DNA from: Sporobacter sp963663605
GTDB taxonomy: Bacteria > Bacillota > Clostridia > Oscillospirales > Oscillospiraceae
DNA: 64,000 bases
Assembly: GCA_963663605.2 (NCBI GenBank)
Contig: CAXXVF010000002.1
Span: 1,550,001-1,614,000, forward strand
Reading direction: 5' to 3'
Below the pieces are notes generated by a model, which was given only the letters and a program-made list of their open reading frames with translations, was not told the origin of the DNA and searched no databases. The position numbers were made by a program, and so were the translations under genes. Shown piece by piece: positions 18,201-25,079 of this stretch (position 1 is its first letter; the number at the start of each line of letters is the position of its first letter).

Positions 18201-19986
18201 CAGGCGCGGCGTTTGCTTCGCCACGGGTACGCCTATTTCGAACAGCATGGTCGAGTTGTATACGATTCAGAGGTACTTGCAGTATCAGAAACTATTGGAG
18301 CTTGGACTGCAAAACTTCGACGCATGGGCGGCGACCTTCGGGGAAACGGTCACAGCAATCGAACTGGCTCCGCAGGGCAGCGGATTCAGAAGCAAGACGC
18401 GCTTTGCCAAATTCTACAACATTCCCGAACTGATGATGATATACCGCGAGGTTGCGGACATTCAGACCGCTGATATGCTCGACCTGCCCGTGCCGAAGGC
18501 CGTATATCACAACGTCGCCCTCAATCCCAGTGAACTTCAAAAAGAGATGGTCCAGGGCTTGGTGGAACGCGCCGAAAAAATTAAGAACTGTGAGGTTGAG
18601 CCGTCTGTTGACAATATGCTTATGATTACAAACGACGGGCGCAAGCTCGCCCTCGACCAAAGGCTCATGAACGACATGCTCCCCGACCACCCGGACAGTA
18701 AGGCGGCGGCCTGCTGCGATAATATTTTCAGGATATGGCGCGATTATGCCACTGATAAAGCTGCGCAGCTTGTGTTTTCCGATTTGTCTATCCCGAAGGG
18801 CGACGGTACGTTCAATGTTTATGAGGACATCCGCAAAAAACTGATTGCAAAAGGCATGCCCGAAGAAGAAATTGCCTTCATTCACGACGCGAACACCGAC
18901 GCGAAGAAAAAGACTCTTTTTGGAAAGGTCAGAAGCGGCGAGGTGCGCGTACTGCTTGGCTCCACGTTTAAGATGGGGGCGGGAACGAATTGCCAAACGA
19001 GGCTGAAAGCGCTCCATCACATCGACTGCCCGTGGCGGCCAAGTGATCTGGAGCAGCGCGACGGCCGTATTATCCGGCAGTACAATATGTTCCCCGAAGC
19101 CGATATTTACCGCTACGTCACCAAAGAAACATTCGATGCCTACATGTATCAGATTATCGAGAATAAGCAGCGGTTTATCTCGCAGATTCAGACCTCTAAA
19201 ACGCCGGTGCGCACAGCCGAGGACATTGACGATGCCGCGCTCAGCTACGCGGAGGTAAAGGCTATTGCGACGGGCAACCCGTATATAATCGAAAAAATGG
19301 GGCTTGAGGCCGACATTGCCGGGCTAAAGCTATACAAATCCGACTATCTGAGCAATAAATATGAGCTCGAGGACGCAATACTAAAAAAGTACCCGGCAGA
19401 TATAAAAGCAGCTGAAATTCGTATCGAAAGGCTGAAAAAGGACATTAGAACAGTCTCAAATAACCCTCTCCCGACAGGCGAAAAAGCGTTTGTCGGGATT
19501 GTTGTTTCCGGCAAGATGTATACGGACAAGGGCGAAGGCGGCGGTGCGATTTTGGAAGCCTGCAAAACCCTCACGTCAGACGAAACCATACAGCTTGGCT
19601 GCTATCGCGGCTTTAATCTTGACCTCGCCTTCGACAATATCGAGCGCAAGTACAAGCTGACAATTCGCGGGGATTTAAGCTATGCCATTGAGCTTGGCAG
19701 CGACGCCCACGGCAACCTCACGCGCCTCGACAACGCGCTGGGCAGCTTTGCCGCTCGGCTGAATGATACGGAACAGGGCCTTGCCGAAAAGCGCAAACAG
19801 ATGGAAAACGCAAAGTCGGAGCTTGCCCGCCCCTTCGAGCAGGAATCGGAACTTCAGGAAAAGCTGGAGCGGCTGGCACAGCTCGACACGCTCTTAAATC
19901 TTGATGAGCGCAGCGACGCTGAGCTTGTAGATGAAGCCCTGGACGAGGAGCTGGAAGTTATGGCGGTAAAGCAGTACGCAAGGTAA
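12277..19986 (+). CDS. Giant N-6 DNA methylase / SNF2-type helicase of ICE
   Basis: 2569 residues. TTG 12277 is chosen because AAAGGAGG ends ten bases before it. The first 100 residues resemble the ArdC-like N-domain of such proteins (NWTGFLRTAAWNYKYSF, LWNNRLRRWVKRGSKGI). A methylase domain has motif I NILEPACGIGNFFG near residue 1092 and the catalytic NVPFGNY near 1159 (in place of NPPY). A SNF2/DEAD-like helicase follows: Walker A GAGKT near 1771, DESHFYKN near 1931, and the C-terminal helicase motif GAGTNCQTR...QRDGR near 2234-2260. Such proteins are a constant of clostridial CTn elements and are thought to protect or process incoming DNA. Residues about 277-391 are low-complexity because that DNA also encodes TnpV in another frame. 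Confidence 0.9.
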   Translation: MPSKLQFITELSDRTTQKLMGTYQNWTGFLRTAAWNYKYSFAEQSLIYAQRPDATACAPIELWNNRLRRWVKRGSKGIALIDDSQEKLSLRYVFDISDTENRHGEAVYIWNMEQRYEPEVIEALESAYGELENKGTFGDAIMSAAGNLVDDNMTDYLSELMSVRGDSFLEELDDLNVEMFFKRALKSAVAYMIMTRSGVKTSDYLEMDDFRTSYDFNTLPTISLLGNATSDMAEMALREIGETVRALHIEERKVHKLANSEKPAQNTIKTTERGVTHGNDIHEARGLSAARPDAAGAADNREIWNAAKIVSEKTPPGDIHGASPVGRADGTSGRDRQDGAGARRDDDGEYGKTRGRDGTDEGRRPDEVGGADEQHQTVGGGNSTGGTDLQLNTDTEESEEIQNSSDFSFPSLPSERSQFARLEQSTIFTISQSVIDEFLKTGGNEKNSALRILAKYRHGKPQDENISFLKREYRSGGKGLILDGQKVSAWWDGDGGMTIAFGDTIHGDGEKVVLSWAQVETRIHELLELGEYAAQGDLLAVQDFEFEMYAERIWHVCRDNFGLPEQWSAEKGGYSEDVKVIKGVLEKPETRSEVIAELEIRYSDADENDSWRWRSYVHGSIHNVLSEVRDLQKEPIAYTAQSAFSPKREHFLTQDEIDAELVTGGGYRGSKAGIYGLFMKNESTAECIKHLKYSYGTSGFGIGVFDVWRDGKGVRIKKSAVHGKGDGQTFTYTYIVKRIAELIRAGRFLSPEEIVKFETEEAVIKITVPGEEKEPEKAVSSDVTEVSEAASVEGKPDKATAVYSLPLGTKVWLGRDEYDIIAYTDKTVTLYDYAFPLFNKELDRNIFERRLRETDANDHLITSYDEDAAEGVEIIDNTPPSELERAEQAEEAAFPYSKGDTVYLEDGKAYIIENVGMFDIRLRDPTLFHPILRAESRENFLWLVDRYPQSGEAADQESAETKAAPAVQPSVQIKKTNFRITDDKLGYGGAKTKYAYNIAAIKTLQDIETDNRFATPEEQEILSKYVGWGGVADAFDEHKAEWEKEYNELKSMLSDDEYRAARESVLNAHYTSPTVIKAIYGAIENMGFKKGNILEPACGIGNFFGLVPESMQDSKLYGVELDSITGRIAKQLYQKADIRVQGFETANLPDSLFDVAIGNVPFGNYKLSDKRYDKLNLSVHDYFFVKTLDKVRPGGIVAFVTSSFTMDKKNSAVRKYLAERAVLIGAARLPNNAFLKNAGTEVVTDILFLQKRERPIEASNEDWVHLGKTEDGFEINQFFADNPDMILGELTDENTQYGRMACTVKPIAGADLAEQLRDAMANIHAEITEYDIEDLDEEENSIPADPNVRNYSYTLAEDKLYFRVDSVMNHVETSATGENRIRGMIELRDCVRRLIEYQSEDYSDELIHQEQARLNGLYDNFIEKYGRINDRGNDMAFSDDNSYPLLCSLEVMDDDGEFKRKADMFTRRTIRSHVPVSHVDTAAEALAVSIGEKAGVDLGFMSELSGIGRETLIKELEGAIFLNVGSAEMQDKTYVTADEYLSGNVREKLKLAKTAAEAAGDGSLDVNVRALEGAQPVDLTAAEISVRLGATWIEPEIYGQFVHELLTPPTYMKHDIRVQYTKYNSEWRIEGKNRDYANVKANKTYGTSRASAYKIIEDTLNLRDTRVFDPKYDDSGNRTYVLNKKETAIARQKQELIKREFVDWIWKDPRRREKLCRYYNDTFNNIRTREYDGSHIQFIGMNPEIQLRPHQRNAVARNLYGGNTLFAHCVGAGKTYTMAAAAMEVKRLGLCNKSMFVVPNHLTEQWAAEFLQLYPAANILVTTKKDFERKNRKKFCSRIATSDYDAVIIGHSQFEKLPMSLERQAAMLQRQIDEILLSIKDAKANRAENFTVKQMEKTRKNLEVKMKKLNDQSRKDDVVTFEELGVDRLFIDESHFYKNLYLFTKMRNVGGIAQTEAQKSSDLFAKCQYLDELTGRRGVCFATGTPISNSMVELYTIQRYLQYQKLLELGLQNFDAWAATFGETVTAIELAPQGSGFRSKTRFAKFYNIPELMMIYREVADIQTADMLDLPVPKAVYHNVALNPSELQKEMVQGLVERAEKIKNCEVEPSVDNMLMITNDGRKLALDQRLMNDMLPDHPDSKAAACCDNIFRIWRDYATDKAAQLVFSDLSIPKGDGTFNVYEDIRKKLIAKGMPEEEIAFIHDANTDAKKKTLFGKVRSGEVRVLLGSTFKMGAGTNCQTRLKALHHIDCPWRPSDLEQRDGRIIRQYNMFPEADIYRYVTKETFDAYMYQIIENKQRFISQIQTSKTPVRTAEDIDDAALSYAEVKAIATGNPYIIEKMGLEADIAGLKLYKSDYLSNKYELEDAILKKYPADIKAAEIRIERLKKDIRTVSNNPLPTGEKAFVGIVVSGKMYTDKGEGGGAILEACKTLTSDETIQLGCYRGFNLDLAFDNIERKYKLTIRGDLSYAIELGSDAHGNLTRLDNALGSFAARLNDTEQGLAEKRKQMENAKSELARPFEQESELQEKLERLAQLDTLLNLDERSDAELVDEALDEELEVMAVKQYAR
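13106..13450 (+). CDS. tnpV: TnpV, nested out of frame inside the methylase-helicase gene
   Basis: 114 residues in a different frame of the same strand. It starts MEMTYTKHGDYLLPDLTLPE and continues with IGKYGMQRKSFLKKHR, LLLSGELMAHLAEIDKTA, EGVTEQMKAADQMKWV and a terminal AELIYN. This is the full-length pattern of the transposon-encoded protein TnpV (PF14198), which is normally a separate gene. A weak AAAGGGG lies 10 bases before the ATG. In the host frame the same DNA gives a Gly/Arg/Asp-rich linker, so the recognisable protein is TnpV. Its function in transposition is not known. Confidence 0.85.
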   Translation: MEMTYTKHGDYLLPDLTLPEQPTIGKYGMQRKSFLKKHRRATYTALLLSGELMAHLAEIDKTARERVEMMTANMAKREGVTEQMKAADQMKWVGLMNNIKQSAEETVQAELIYN

Positions 19987-19993
19987 ATAAAGG

Positions 19994-20233
19994 TTATTCC
20001 TCTGTTCCTGCCTTTTCCCTGCGGCGTTGCTTTTGCTCAGCTTTTTTCCTGCGGTTTTCGTCTATCTCATGCAGCCAGTCCTTTACGGAAGCTTTCCACG
20101 GCTCGCTTTTATTTGGAATATTCTTGATTAAGCTGCGTGGATTTAAACCTAATCTCTTGGCAAGATCTATGTCATCGTTGTTTAAGCGGCATTTGAGCTT
20201 TGCTTCCTGCCACTGCTGTTCACTGTATGCCAT
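19994..20233 (-). CDS. Small conserved ICE protein, unknown function
   Basis: 79 residues from the ATG at 20233, chosen because CTGGAGG lies 8 bases upstream; a GTG three codons earlier overlaps that site. It is highly charged: KCRLNNDDIDLAKRLGLNPRS looks like a short helix-turn-helix, and the tail is basic (RRKKAEQKQRRREK). Proteins with RSLIKNIP.KSEPWK are common next to CTn genes. It is transcribed against the conjugation operon, converging with the methylase-helicase gene 7 bases away, so it could be a small DNA-binding regulator. Confidence 0.6.
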   Translation of the reverse strand: MAYSEQQWQEAKLKCRLNNDDIDLAKRLGLNPRSLIKNIPNKSEPWKASVKDWLHEIDENRRKKAEQKQRRREKAGTEE

Positions 20234-20305
20234 ATCGGACACCTCCAGACCGCAAATATCATATCATAACCATTTTCAGAATTGTTATGGAAAGGATCAA
20301 AAATA

Positions 20306-20692
20306 ATGGATATAAATGAAATCGAAATTACATTTTCGATCTATCAGCTAAAGCGTGGCGACGAATTTCGCGGCATCCGTTTTGAGCCGCTGTACCGGCT
20401 GGAAGCACAGGGCAGAACAGTATCTGCAGCGAATTATCAACGAGTATACGAAGGCCCTTTTGAGGACGGCTTAACCCTTGAAGATATTTACAGCCGGTTC
20501 AATACGCAGCGCCCGAAGGCCTTTCACGGTCATTCGCTGTAGGTCAGCGACGTTGTTGTATTAAAGCGCGGCGGCGAGGAAAAGGCTTTTTACTGCGATA
20601 GCGTTGGCTTTTCGGAGCTTCCCAATTTCAGATCGTCAGAAGCGGAGCAGGCATTGCCGGAGCCACCGAAAAAGCGGGATAAGGAAAGGTGA
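20306..20692 (+). pseudogene. YodL-domain protein interrupted by an in-frame TAG
   Basis: The ATG at 20306 (AAAGGATC upstream) opens a YodL-like domain: ITFSIYQLKRGDEFRGIRFE, YRLEAQGRTVSAANYQRVYE, TLEDIYSRFNTQRP, then FHGHSL and a TAG at 20540-20542. The same frame continues without a break as VSDVVVLKRGGEEKAFYCDS through VGFSELPNF to TGA 20690. In intact members the family motif runs straight through as HSLSVSDVV, so TAG has replaced one sense codon. Either this is a fresh nonsense mutation or the codon is read through. YodL proteins are frequent, function-unknown neighbours in CTn operons. Confidence 0.75.
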
Positions 20693-20697
20693 AGTAG

Positions 20698-21330
20698 ATG
20701 GATACTAAAGAAAAACGCATGATTGAAAATTGGGAGGTAAAACAAGCCTTCCGAATCGGTTCAGCGGAAATTGTATTAGGCGAGGTCACGTCAAACCAAG
20801 AAACCCCGTTTGTTGTCTCAAACTGCAAAACATATTCGGAGCTAGGTTTTTGCGAATACTCAAACAGCATCGGCACCGACGACTATCTTGAAGCTGTGGA
20901 GGAATACACAAAACGGATAACGGCGGAGGCAGAGCATGTGCGTCAGGAGCGCCGAGAGCGCGGCGTTGATAACGCGCCCCTGACAATCAGAGCGTGTTCA
21001 GCGGCAGGGCACGATGTGGATATCACAAACAAACTCGTTATCATAAAGGCCGATGCCCTACGCGCGGAATTTCGCGGCGCAGACCATCAATACTTTCTTG
21101 CCGAAGGCGGCTTCGGCTGCAAGGCAAATTCTAGAGGCAACGCCGTTTACGGCAGGAATCTGTACACCGGCGAAAAAGCACGATGGGAGCGATATGATGT
21201 GCTCGGCGTGGCGGCCCCCGAAAAACTCCCCCCGTGGGCAAAAGAGCGCCTCAAACAGTTGCAGCCGGAAAAGCCCGCCGCTTCTCCTACCCGGACTAAA
21301 CAGCGCGGGAAAAACCGGGACGCGCGATAA
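20698..21330 (+). CDS. Conserved ICE protein of unknown function (DUF3849-like neighbourhood)
   Basis: 210 residues. It begins MDTKEKRMIENWEVKQAFRI and includes VVSNCKTYSELGFCEYSNS, which fits small proteins found beside YodL genes. The C-terminal part ITNKLVIIKADALRAEFRGA...ARWERYDVLGV looks like a second domain. The tail is basic. GAAAGGTGAAGTAG precedes the ATG, and the gene starts 5 bases after the YodL frame, so it is in the same operon. I cannot assign a function. Confidence 0.55.
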   Translation: MDTKEKRMIENWEVKQAFRIGSAEIVLGEVTSNQETPFVVSNCKTYSELGFCEYSNSIGTDDYLEAVEEYTKRITAEAEHVRQERRERGVDNAPLTIRACSAAGHDVDITNKLVIIKADALRAEFRGADHQYFLAEGGFGCKANSRGNAVYGRNLYTGEKARWERYDVLGVAAPEKLPPWAKERLKQLQPEKPAASPTRTKQRGKNRDAR

Positions 21331-21360
21331 AATACAAGAAAATTGAATAAAGCAATTGAA

Positions 21361-21390
21361 GTAACCGGAAATGAATCGGTTACCTTTTTT
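21361..21390 (+). terminator. Terminator between two ICE operon segments
   Basis: GTAACCG and CGGTTAC around nine bases, followed by CTTTTTT. The ribosome site of the next gene (GGAGGTG) begins 3 bases later, so this may act as an attenuator inside the operon. Confidence 0.75.
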
Positions 21391-21408
21391 AACGGAGGTG
21401 TAAACACG

Positions 21409-22368
21409 TTGCCATACTACGACAAAGAACAAATCGCCAGAGCGCGGGAGATGGACTTGCTCACTTACCTGCGGCGTTATGAGCCCCATGAGCTTATCCA
21501 CGACGGCGGCGACAGTTATCGTACCCGTATCCATGACAGCTTAAAGCTCTCTAACGGCCTTTGGCAGTGGTGGTCACAGGGTATCGGCGGGCGTTCCGCA
21601 CTTGACTATCTGACCAAGGTGCGGGGTGTTGATTTTACGGAGGCTGTTGGGATTATTCTGCAAGACATGCCCTTTTCTCCCCCGGCACAGTCACGTTCCC
21701 CGCCACAGAAAAATGAGCCGAAACCGTTTGTGCTGCCGGAGCGATACCCTAATCATAAGCGCGTATTCGCTTATCTGTACTCACGCGGCATCGACCCTGA
21801 AATCATTAACCACTGCTATAAGCGATGCAAATTATATCAAGAAGCCGCCCATCATAACGCCGTTTTCGTCGGCTTCAATGGCGACACGCCTGCAAGCGCG
21901 ACCATGCGCAGCACTTTATCCGATTCCACATACATCTGTGACGTTGAAGGAAGCGACAAACGATACCCCTTTGGCTTCACGGGAAACACAGACAATGGCG
22001 CACTCGTTGTAACCGAGAGCGCCATTGACCTTTTATCATACTTAACGCTTTTAAAACAGGGCGGTCACGACTGGAGATTGGCAAACGGTATCGCCCTAGG
22101 CGGCGTGAGCAAACCAGGTCACTACACGCCGAAACTCCCTGCCGGGTTGGAGCAATATCTGAAAGACAATAAAGAAATACGCCGGATCGCACTATGTTTT
22201 GACAATGACGAAACGGGCGACGCGGCGGCGTACGCAATTGGGAATTTGCTTGAGGGCTACGATGTTACCTGTCGTCTACCGAGCACAGGCAAGGATTATA
22301 ACGACCTGTTACGCCAGAACTCAGGCAAGACGGCAAAAATCAAAACGAGAGGAGGTCAGGCAAGATAA
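21409..22368 (+). CDS. DUF3991/Toprim primase-like protein
   Basis: 319 residues from TTG 21409, chosen because AACGGAGGTGTAAACACG precedes it. The N-terminal part (YYDKEQIARAREMDLLTYLR, LWQWWSQGIGGRSALDYLTK) is the DUF3991/zinc-ribbon-like region. The C-terminal part has Toprim marks: VVTESAIDLLSY (E) and LCFDNDETGD (DxD). These proteins resemble DNA primases that could start complementary-strand synthesis after transfer. The ATG of the next small gene overlaps its last base. Confidence 0.75.
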   Translation: MPYYDKEQIARAREMDLLTYLRRYEPHELIHDGGDSYRTRIHDSLKLSNGLWQWWSQGIGGRSALDYLTKVRGVDFTEAVGIILQDMPFSPPAQSRSPPQKNEPKPFVLPERYPNHKRVFAYLYSRGIDPEIINHCYKRCKLYQEAAHHNAVFVGFNGDTPASATMRSTLSDSTYICDVEGSDKRYPFGFTGNTDNGALVVTESAIDLLSYLTLLKQGGHDWRLANGIALGGVSKPGHYTPKLPAGLEQYLKDNKEIRRIALCFDNDETGDAAAYAIGNLLEGYDVTCRLPSTGKDYNDLLRQNSGKTAKIKTRGGQAR

Positions 22369-22562
22369 TGCCATATTTTACGAACAGCCCTTATGAACGG
22401 CTGATGAGACAAGTCCCGCATATCCATACCACGGAGCCGACGGCAACGTTGTCGAAGGTCGTTCCATCAAAACCGGATGGCGGGAATGACAAAAACCGGC
22501 AGCAATCAAAAACCCCAAACGCCGTCTGGAAAGGGGAAAAAGATAATGATACAGAATCGTAA
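22368..22562 (+). CDS. Small ICE protein of unknown function
   Basis: 64 residues beginning MPYFTNSPYERLMRQVP, with a polar tail. The start overlaps the primase-like gene's stop, and AGGAGGTCAGGCAAGATA is the ribosome site. Short proteins opening MPYF...ERLM recur between primase and mobC genes of CTn elements. It ends just ahead of the hairpin cluster that may be oriT. Confidence 0.55.
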   Translation: MPYFTNSPYERLMRQVPHIHTTEPTATLSKVVPSKPDGGNDKNRQQSKTPNAVWKGEKDNDTES

Positions 22563-22586
22563 TTTACATAGAGCGTTCCTGTATAC

Positions 22587-22669
22587 GCGACGCATGGCGT
22601 CGCTTTTGCAAGCATCGCGTTTGTACTCCCGCTGTGAGTACAAACGCACTTGTTAGGGCTGCGCCCTAA
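22587..22669. other. Putative oriT: three consecutive inverted repeats upstream of mobC
   Basis: Three perfect inverted repeats follow each other: GCGACGC/GCGTCGC (22587-22603), GCGTTTGTACTC/GAGTACAAACGC (22617-22647) and TTAGGGC/GCCCTAA (22653-22669). They lie in the only non-coding gap of this operon, directly ahead of mobC and the relaxase, where origins of transfer of such elements are found. The nick site cannot be fixed from sequence alone. Confidence 0.6.
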
Positions 22670-22708
22670 AACCCCGTCAAGCGGTTGACATTTTGAGGAG
22701 GTTACATC

Positions 22709-23014
22709 GTGCGAACAAGAGACAAAAAGATAAACATATATCTCTCGGGAAAAGAGTATGAGCACTTGACGAGAGAAGCAAAAAAAGCGGGGCTGACAAT
22801 CAGCGCGTTTATACGCTCACGGATTGCGTACATCAATATTAAACCCATTCCGCCCGAGCAGCTCGGCGCAATCCTCTCAGAGCTGTCGGCTATAGGCAAC
22901 AACATCAATCAGCTTACCCGTCTCGCCAATTCCACGAAATCCGTCTCGCAATCGGACATCACCGAAGTTAAAACGCTCCTGTTTAAAATCATGCAACGCG
23001 TGAAATCAATCTGA
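22709..23014 (+). CDS. mobC: MobC-type relaxosome protein
   Basis: 101 residues, GTG start with GAGGAGGTTACATC upstream. The N-terminal half has a ribbon-helix-helix look (KKINIYLSGKEYEHLTREAK, SAFIRSRI). The C-terminal half contains AILSELSAIGNNINQLTRLA, the MobC family signature (GNNINQ). It would bind oriT and help the relaxase, whose gene starts 3 bases later. Confidence 0.88.
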   Translation: MRTRDKKINIYLSGKEYEHLTREAKKAGLTISAFIRSRIAYINIKPIPPEQLGAILSELSAIGNNINQLTRLANSTKSVSQSDITEVKTLLFKIMQRVKSI

Positions 23015-23017
23015 CCT

Positions 23018-24352
23018 ATGGCCATCACAAAAATCAAGGCAATCAATTCCCGTCTGGATAATCACATTTCCTATGTCGCCAACGAAAAAAAGACACTGCT
23101 TGACGGTACGATAGAGTATGTAGTCAACCGCGATAAGACCGAGCAGCGGTTGTACGAATCTGTAATAAATTGCAGCTCCGCCGACAACGCCTACGCCGAA
23201 ATGATATCTACCAAATCGCGATGGAGCAAAATCAGCGGAAGGCAGGGCTACCATATAATCCAGAGCTTTGCGCCCGGAGAGACTACGCCCGATGAAGCTC
23301 ACAAAATTGGCGTGGAGCTTGTGCGGCGGCTGTTCGGCAACAAATACGAGGCGGTAATCGGAACGCACCTTAACACGGATAATCTGCACAACCATATAAT
23401 CATAAATTCTGTGTCTTGCCTTGATGGGACGAAGTGCCACTTTGGAAAAGACGCTGTAACCCGTATCCGTGAAGTCTCCGACCGACTCTGCCGCGAGCAT
23501 GATTTATTCGTCATCGTCAATCCCAAAGGACGCGGCAAGCCGTACTCCAAATACATGGCTGAAAAGCAGGGCAAACGCACATGGCGCGATGCGATCCGCG
23601 AGGACATCGACGAGGTAATTTCAGTGTGCCGCGCTCCAAGTCAGTTTTTCCCCTACCTCCGCAAGATGGGCTACGAGGTCAAGGACGACGTAAAATATAT
23701 CGCCATACGCCCGCCGCAAAAGGAGCGTTTCGTCAGACTGAAATCGCTTGGCACGGAATACGAATGGCAGCGCATCAAAGACCGCATTTTTGAGCAAAAA
23801 ACAGTCAAAGCTCTGCCGGAGCGGAAGCCTAAAAACTACCGCGCATATCATATGCACGGCACATTCCCCGAAAAAAAGATGAAAGGCTTTCGGGCATTGT
23901 ATTTTCACTATTTATATAAAATGGGGATACTCCCAAAGAATCGGACGCCTGTGAAACGGGCGTCTTTTGCTTCACGGGAAGATTTATACAAGCTGGAGAA
24001 AATAAACGCCGAAACTAAGCTGCTGTGCAATCACAAAATTGATACTTCTGAGCAGCTTGCCGCCTATAAATCCTCAATCGAGGCGCGGATGGCGACCATT
24101 AACACGGAGCGGAAAGACCTGCATAACAAAGTCAAACGCGCAAAACGAAGCGGCGGGAACACTGAACACATAACAGTTGAAATATCGGATTTAAGCGGCC
24201 AGCTTGCGCTGCTGCGAAAGGAGGTGCGGCTGTGCGACGGCATTAAAGCACGGTTAGAGGAAATCCCGAAAAAATTACATCAGGCAAAACAGGAAGAAAA
24301 GGAGCTGATGAAAAATGAGTACAAACGCGGACGCGGCAGACCAGGTCGTTAG
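23018..24352 (+). CDS. MobP-type relaxase/mobilisation nuclease
   Basis: 444 residues. The N-terminal relaxase domain (PF03432) has GYHIIQSFAPGE near residue 75 and the metal-binding histidine triad GTHLNTDNLHNHIIINS near residue 118-133; the candidate active-site tyrosine lies in the first 60 residues. The middle (GMGYEVKDDVKYIAIRPP) is typical of clostridial relaxases. The C-terminal third is basic and coiled. It nicks oriT and pilots the strand to the coupling protein. TTG and GTG are not needed: ATG at 23018 follows mobC by 3 bases. Confidence 0.92.
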   Translation: MAITKIKAINSRLDNHISYVANEKKTLLDGTIEYVVNRDKTEQRLYESVINCSSADNAYAEMISTKSRWSKISGRQGYHIIQSFAPGETTPDEAHKIGVELVRRLFGNKYEAVIGTHLNTDNLHNHIIINSVSCLDGTKCHFGKDAVTRIREVSDRLCREHDLFVIVNPKGRGKPYSKYMAEKQGKRTWRDAIREDIDEVISVCRAPSQFFPYLRKMGYEVKDDVKYIAIRPPQKERFVRLKSLGTEYEWQRIKDRIFEQKTVKALPERKPKNYRAYHMHGTFPEKKMKGFRALYFHYLYKMGILPKNRTPVKRASFASREDLYKLEKINAETKLLCNHKIDTSEQLAAYKSSIEARMATINTERKDLHNKVKRAKRSGGNTEHITVEISDLSGQLALLRKEVRLCDGIKARLEEIPKKLHQAKQEEKELMKNEYKRGRGRPGR

Positions 24353-25079
24353 TATGTCGCTGCAAGGCGTAAAGGTCGTCGCGGAAATCACAGGTGCGGG
24401 CGCGAAAAATCTCGCCGCCTATCTTTACGCCCTAATGAAAGACCAAAAGAAAACGCGCGGCAAAACACGGCTGGAGGGCCTGCTCCGAAGCGGCAAGGAG
24501 CTAAAGGTCTTTTCCGTGAAAACGGAGGATTTGCCCACCTTTTCCAAAGAGGCCAAGCGCTACGGAATTCTGTACTGCGCCCTGCGGGATAAAAAGGATT
24601 TGGACGGTATGTGCGACATCATGGTACGCGCCGAGGATGCAAGCAAGATTAACCGCATCGTCGAGCGGTTCAATCTGGCGCACGTCGATACCGCCGCCAT
24701 AAAGACCGAAATTGAGCAGTCCCGCGCCGAGAAGTCCGAGAAAGCAGAGATTCAGCGGGAAACACCAAGCGATGAAAAAATGGAATCCTTCCTTGATGAG
24801 CTTATGGGCGAAAAAAGGCAGGAGGAACAAAAGCCAAACCCTACGACGGCGGCTCCGGCAAAATCGGCTCAATCCGTGGATTCCTCACAGAGCAAAGACG
24901 GCGGTGCTGAGCGAAGTTCCCTGAGAGCGGAGCTGCGAAGTATTAAAGAGGAACAAAAGCTCAAAGCCGCTGAGCCGGAAGTAAAACAAAACATAAAAAC
25001 CCCCGCCAATACCCATATCGACCCTCAAAACGGCAAGGGAAAACTAAAAGTAAAATCGAATAAGGAGAAAGTATTATGA
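24315..25079 (+). CDS. PcfB-family (DUF3801) conjugation protein
   Basis: 254 residues. The first 130 match the PcfB/DUF3801 pattern (QVVSMSLQGVKVVAEITGAG, NLAAYLYALMKDQKKTRGKT, YCALRDKKD). PcfB proteins bind DNA substrate and relaxase and link them to the coupling protein. The C-terminal half is polar and low-complexity. The gene overlaps the relaxase end by 38 bases and its stop overlaps the next ATG (ATGA), so translation is coupled. Confidence 0.8.
   Translation: MSTNADAADQVVSMSLQGVKVVAEITGAGAKNLAAYLYALMKDQKKTRGKTRLEGLLRSGKELKVFSVKTEDLPTFSKEAKRYGILYCALRDKKDLDGMCDIMVRAEDASKINRIVERFNLAHVDTAAIKTEIEQSRAEKSEKAEIQRETPSDEKMESFLDELMGEKRQEEQKPNPTTAAPAKSAQSVDSSQSKDGGAERSSLRAELRSIKEEQKLKAAEPEVKQNIKTPANTHIDPQNGKGKLKVKSNKEKVL

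Noticed and set aside
18292..19020. 242-residue minus-strand frame
   Set aside because: Lies wholly opposite the helicase motifs of the giant gene; no protein features of its own.
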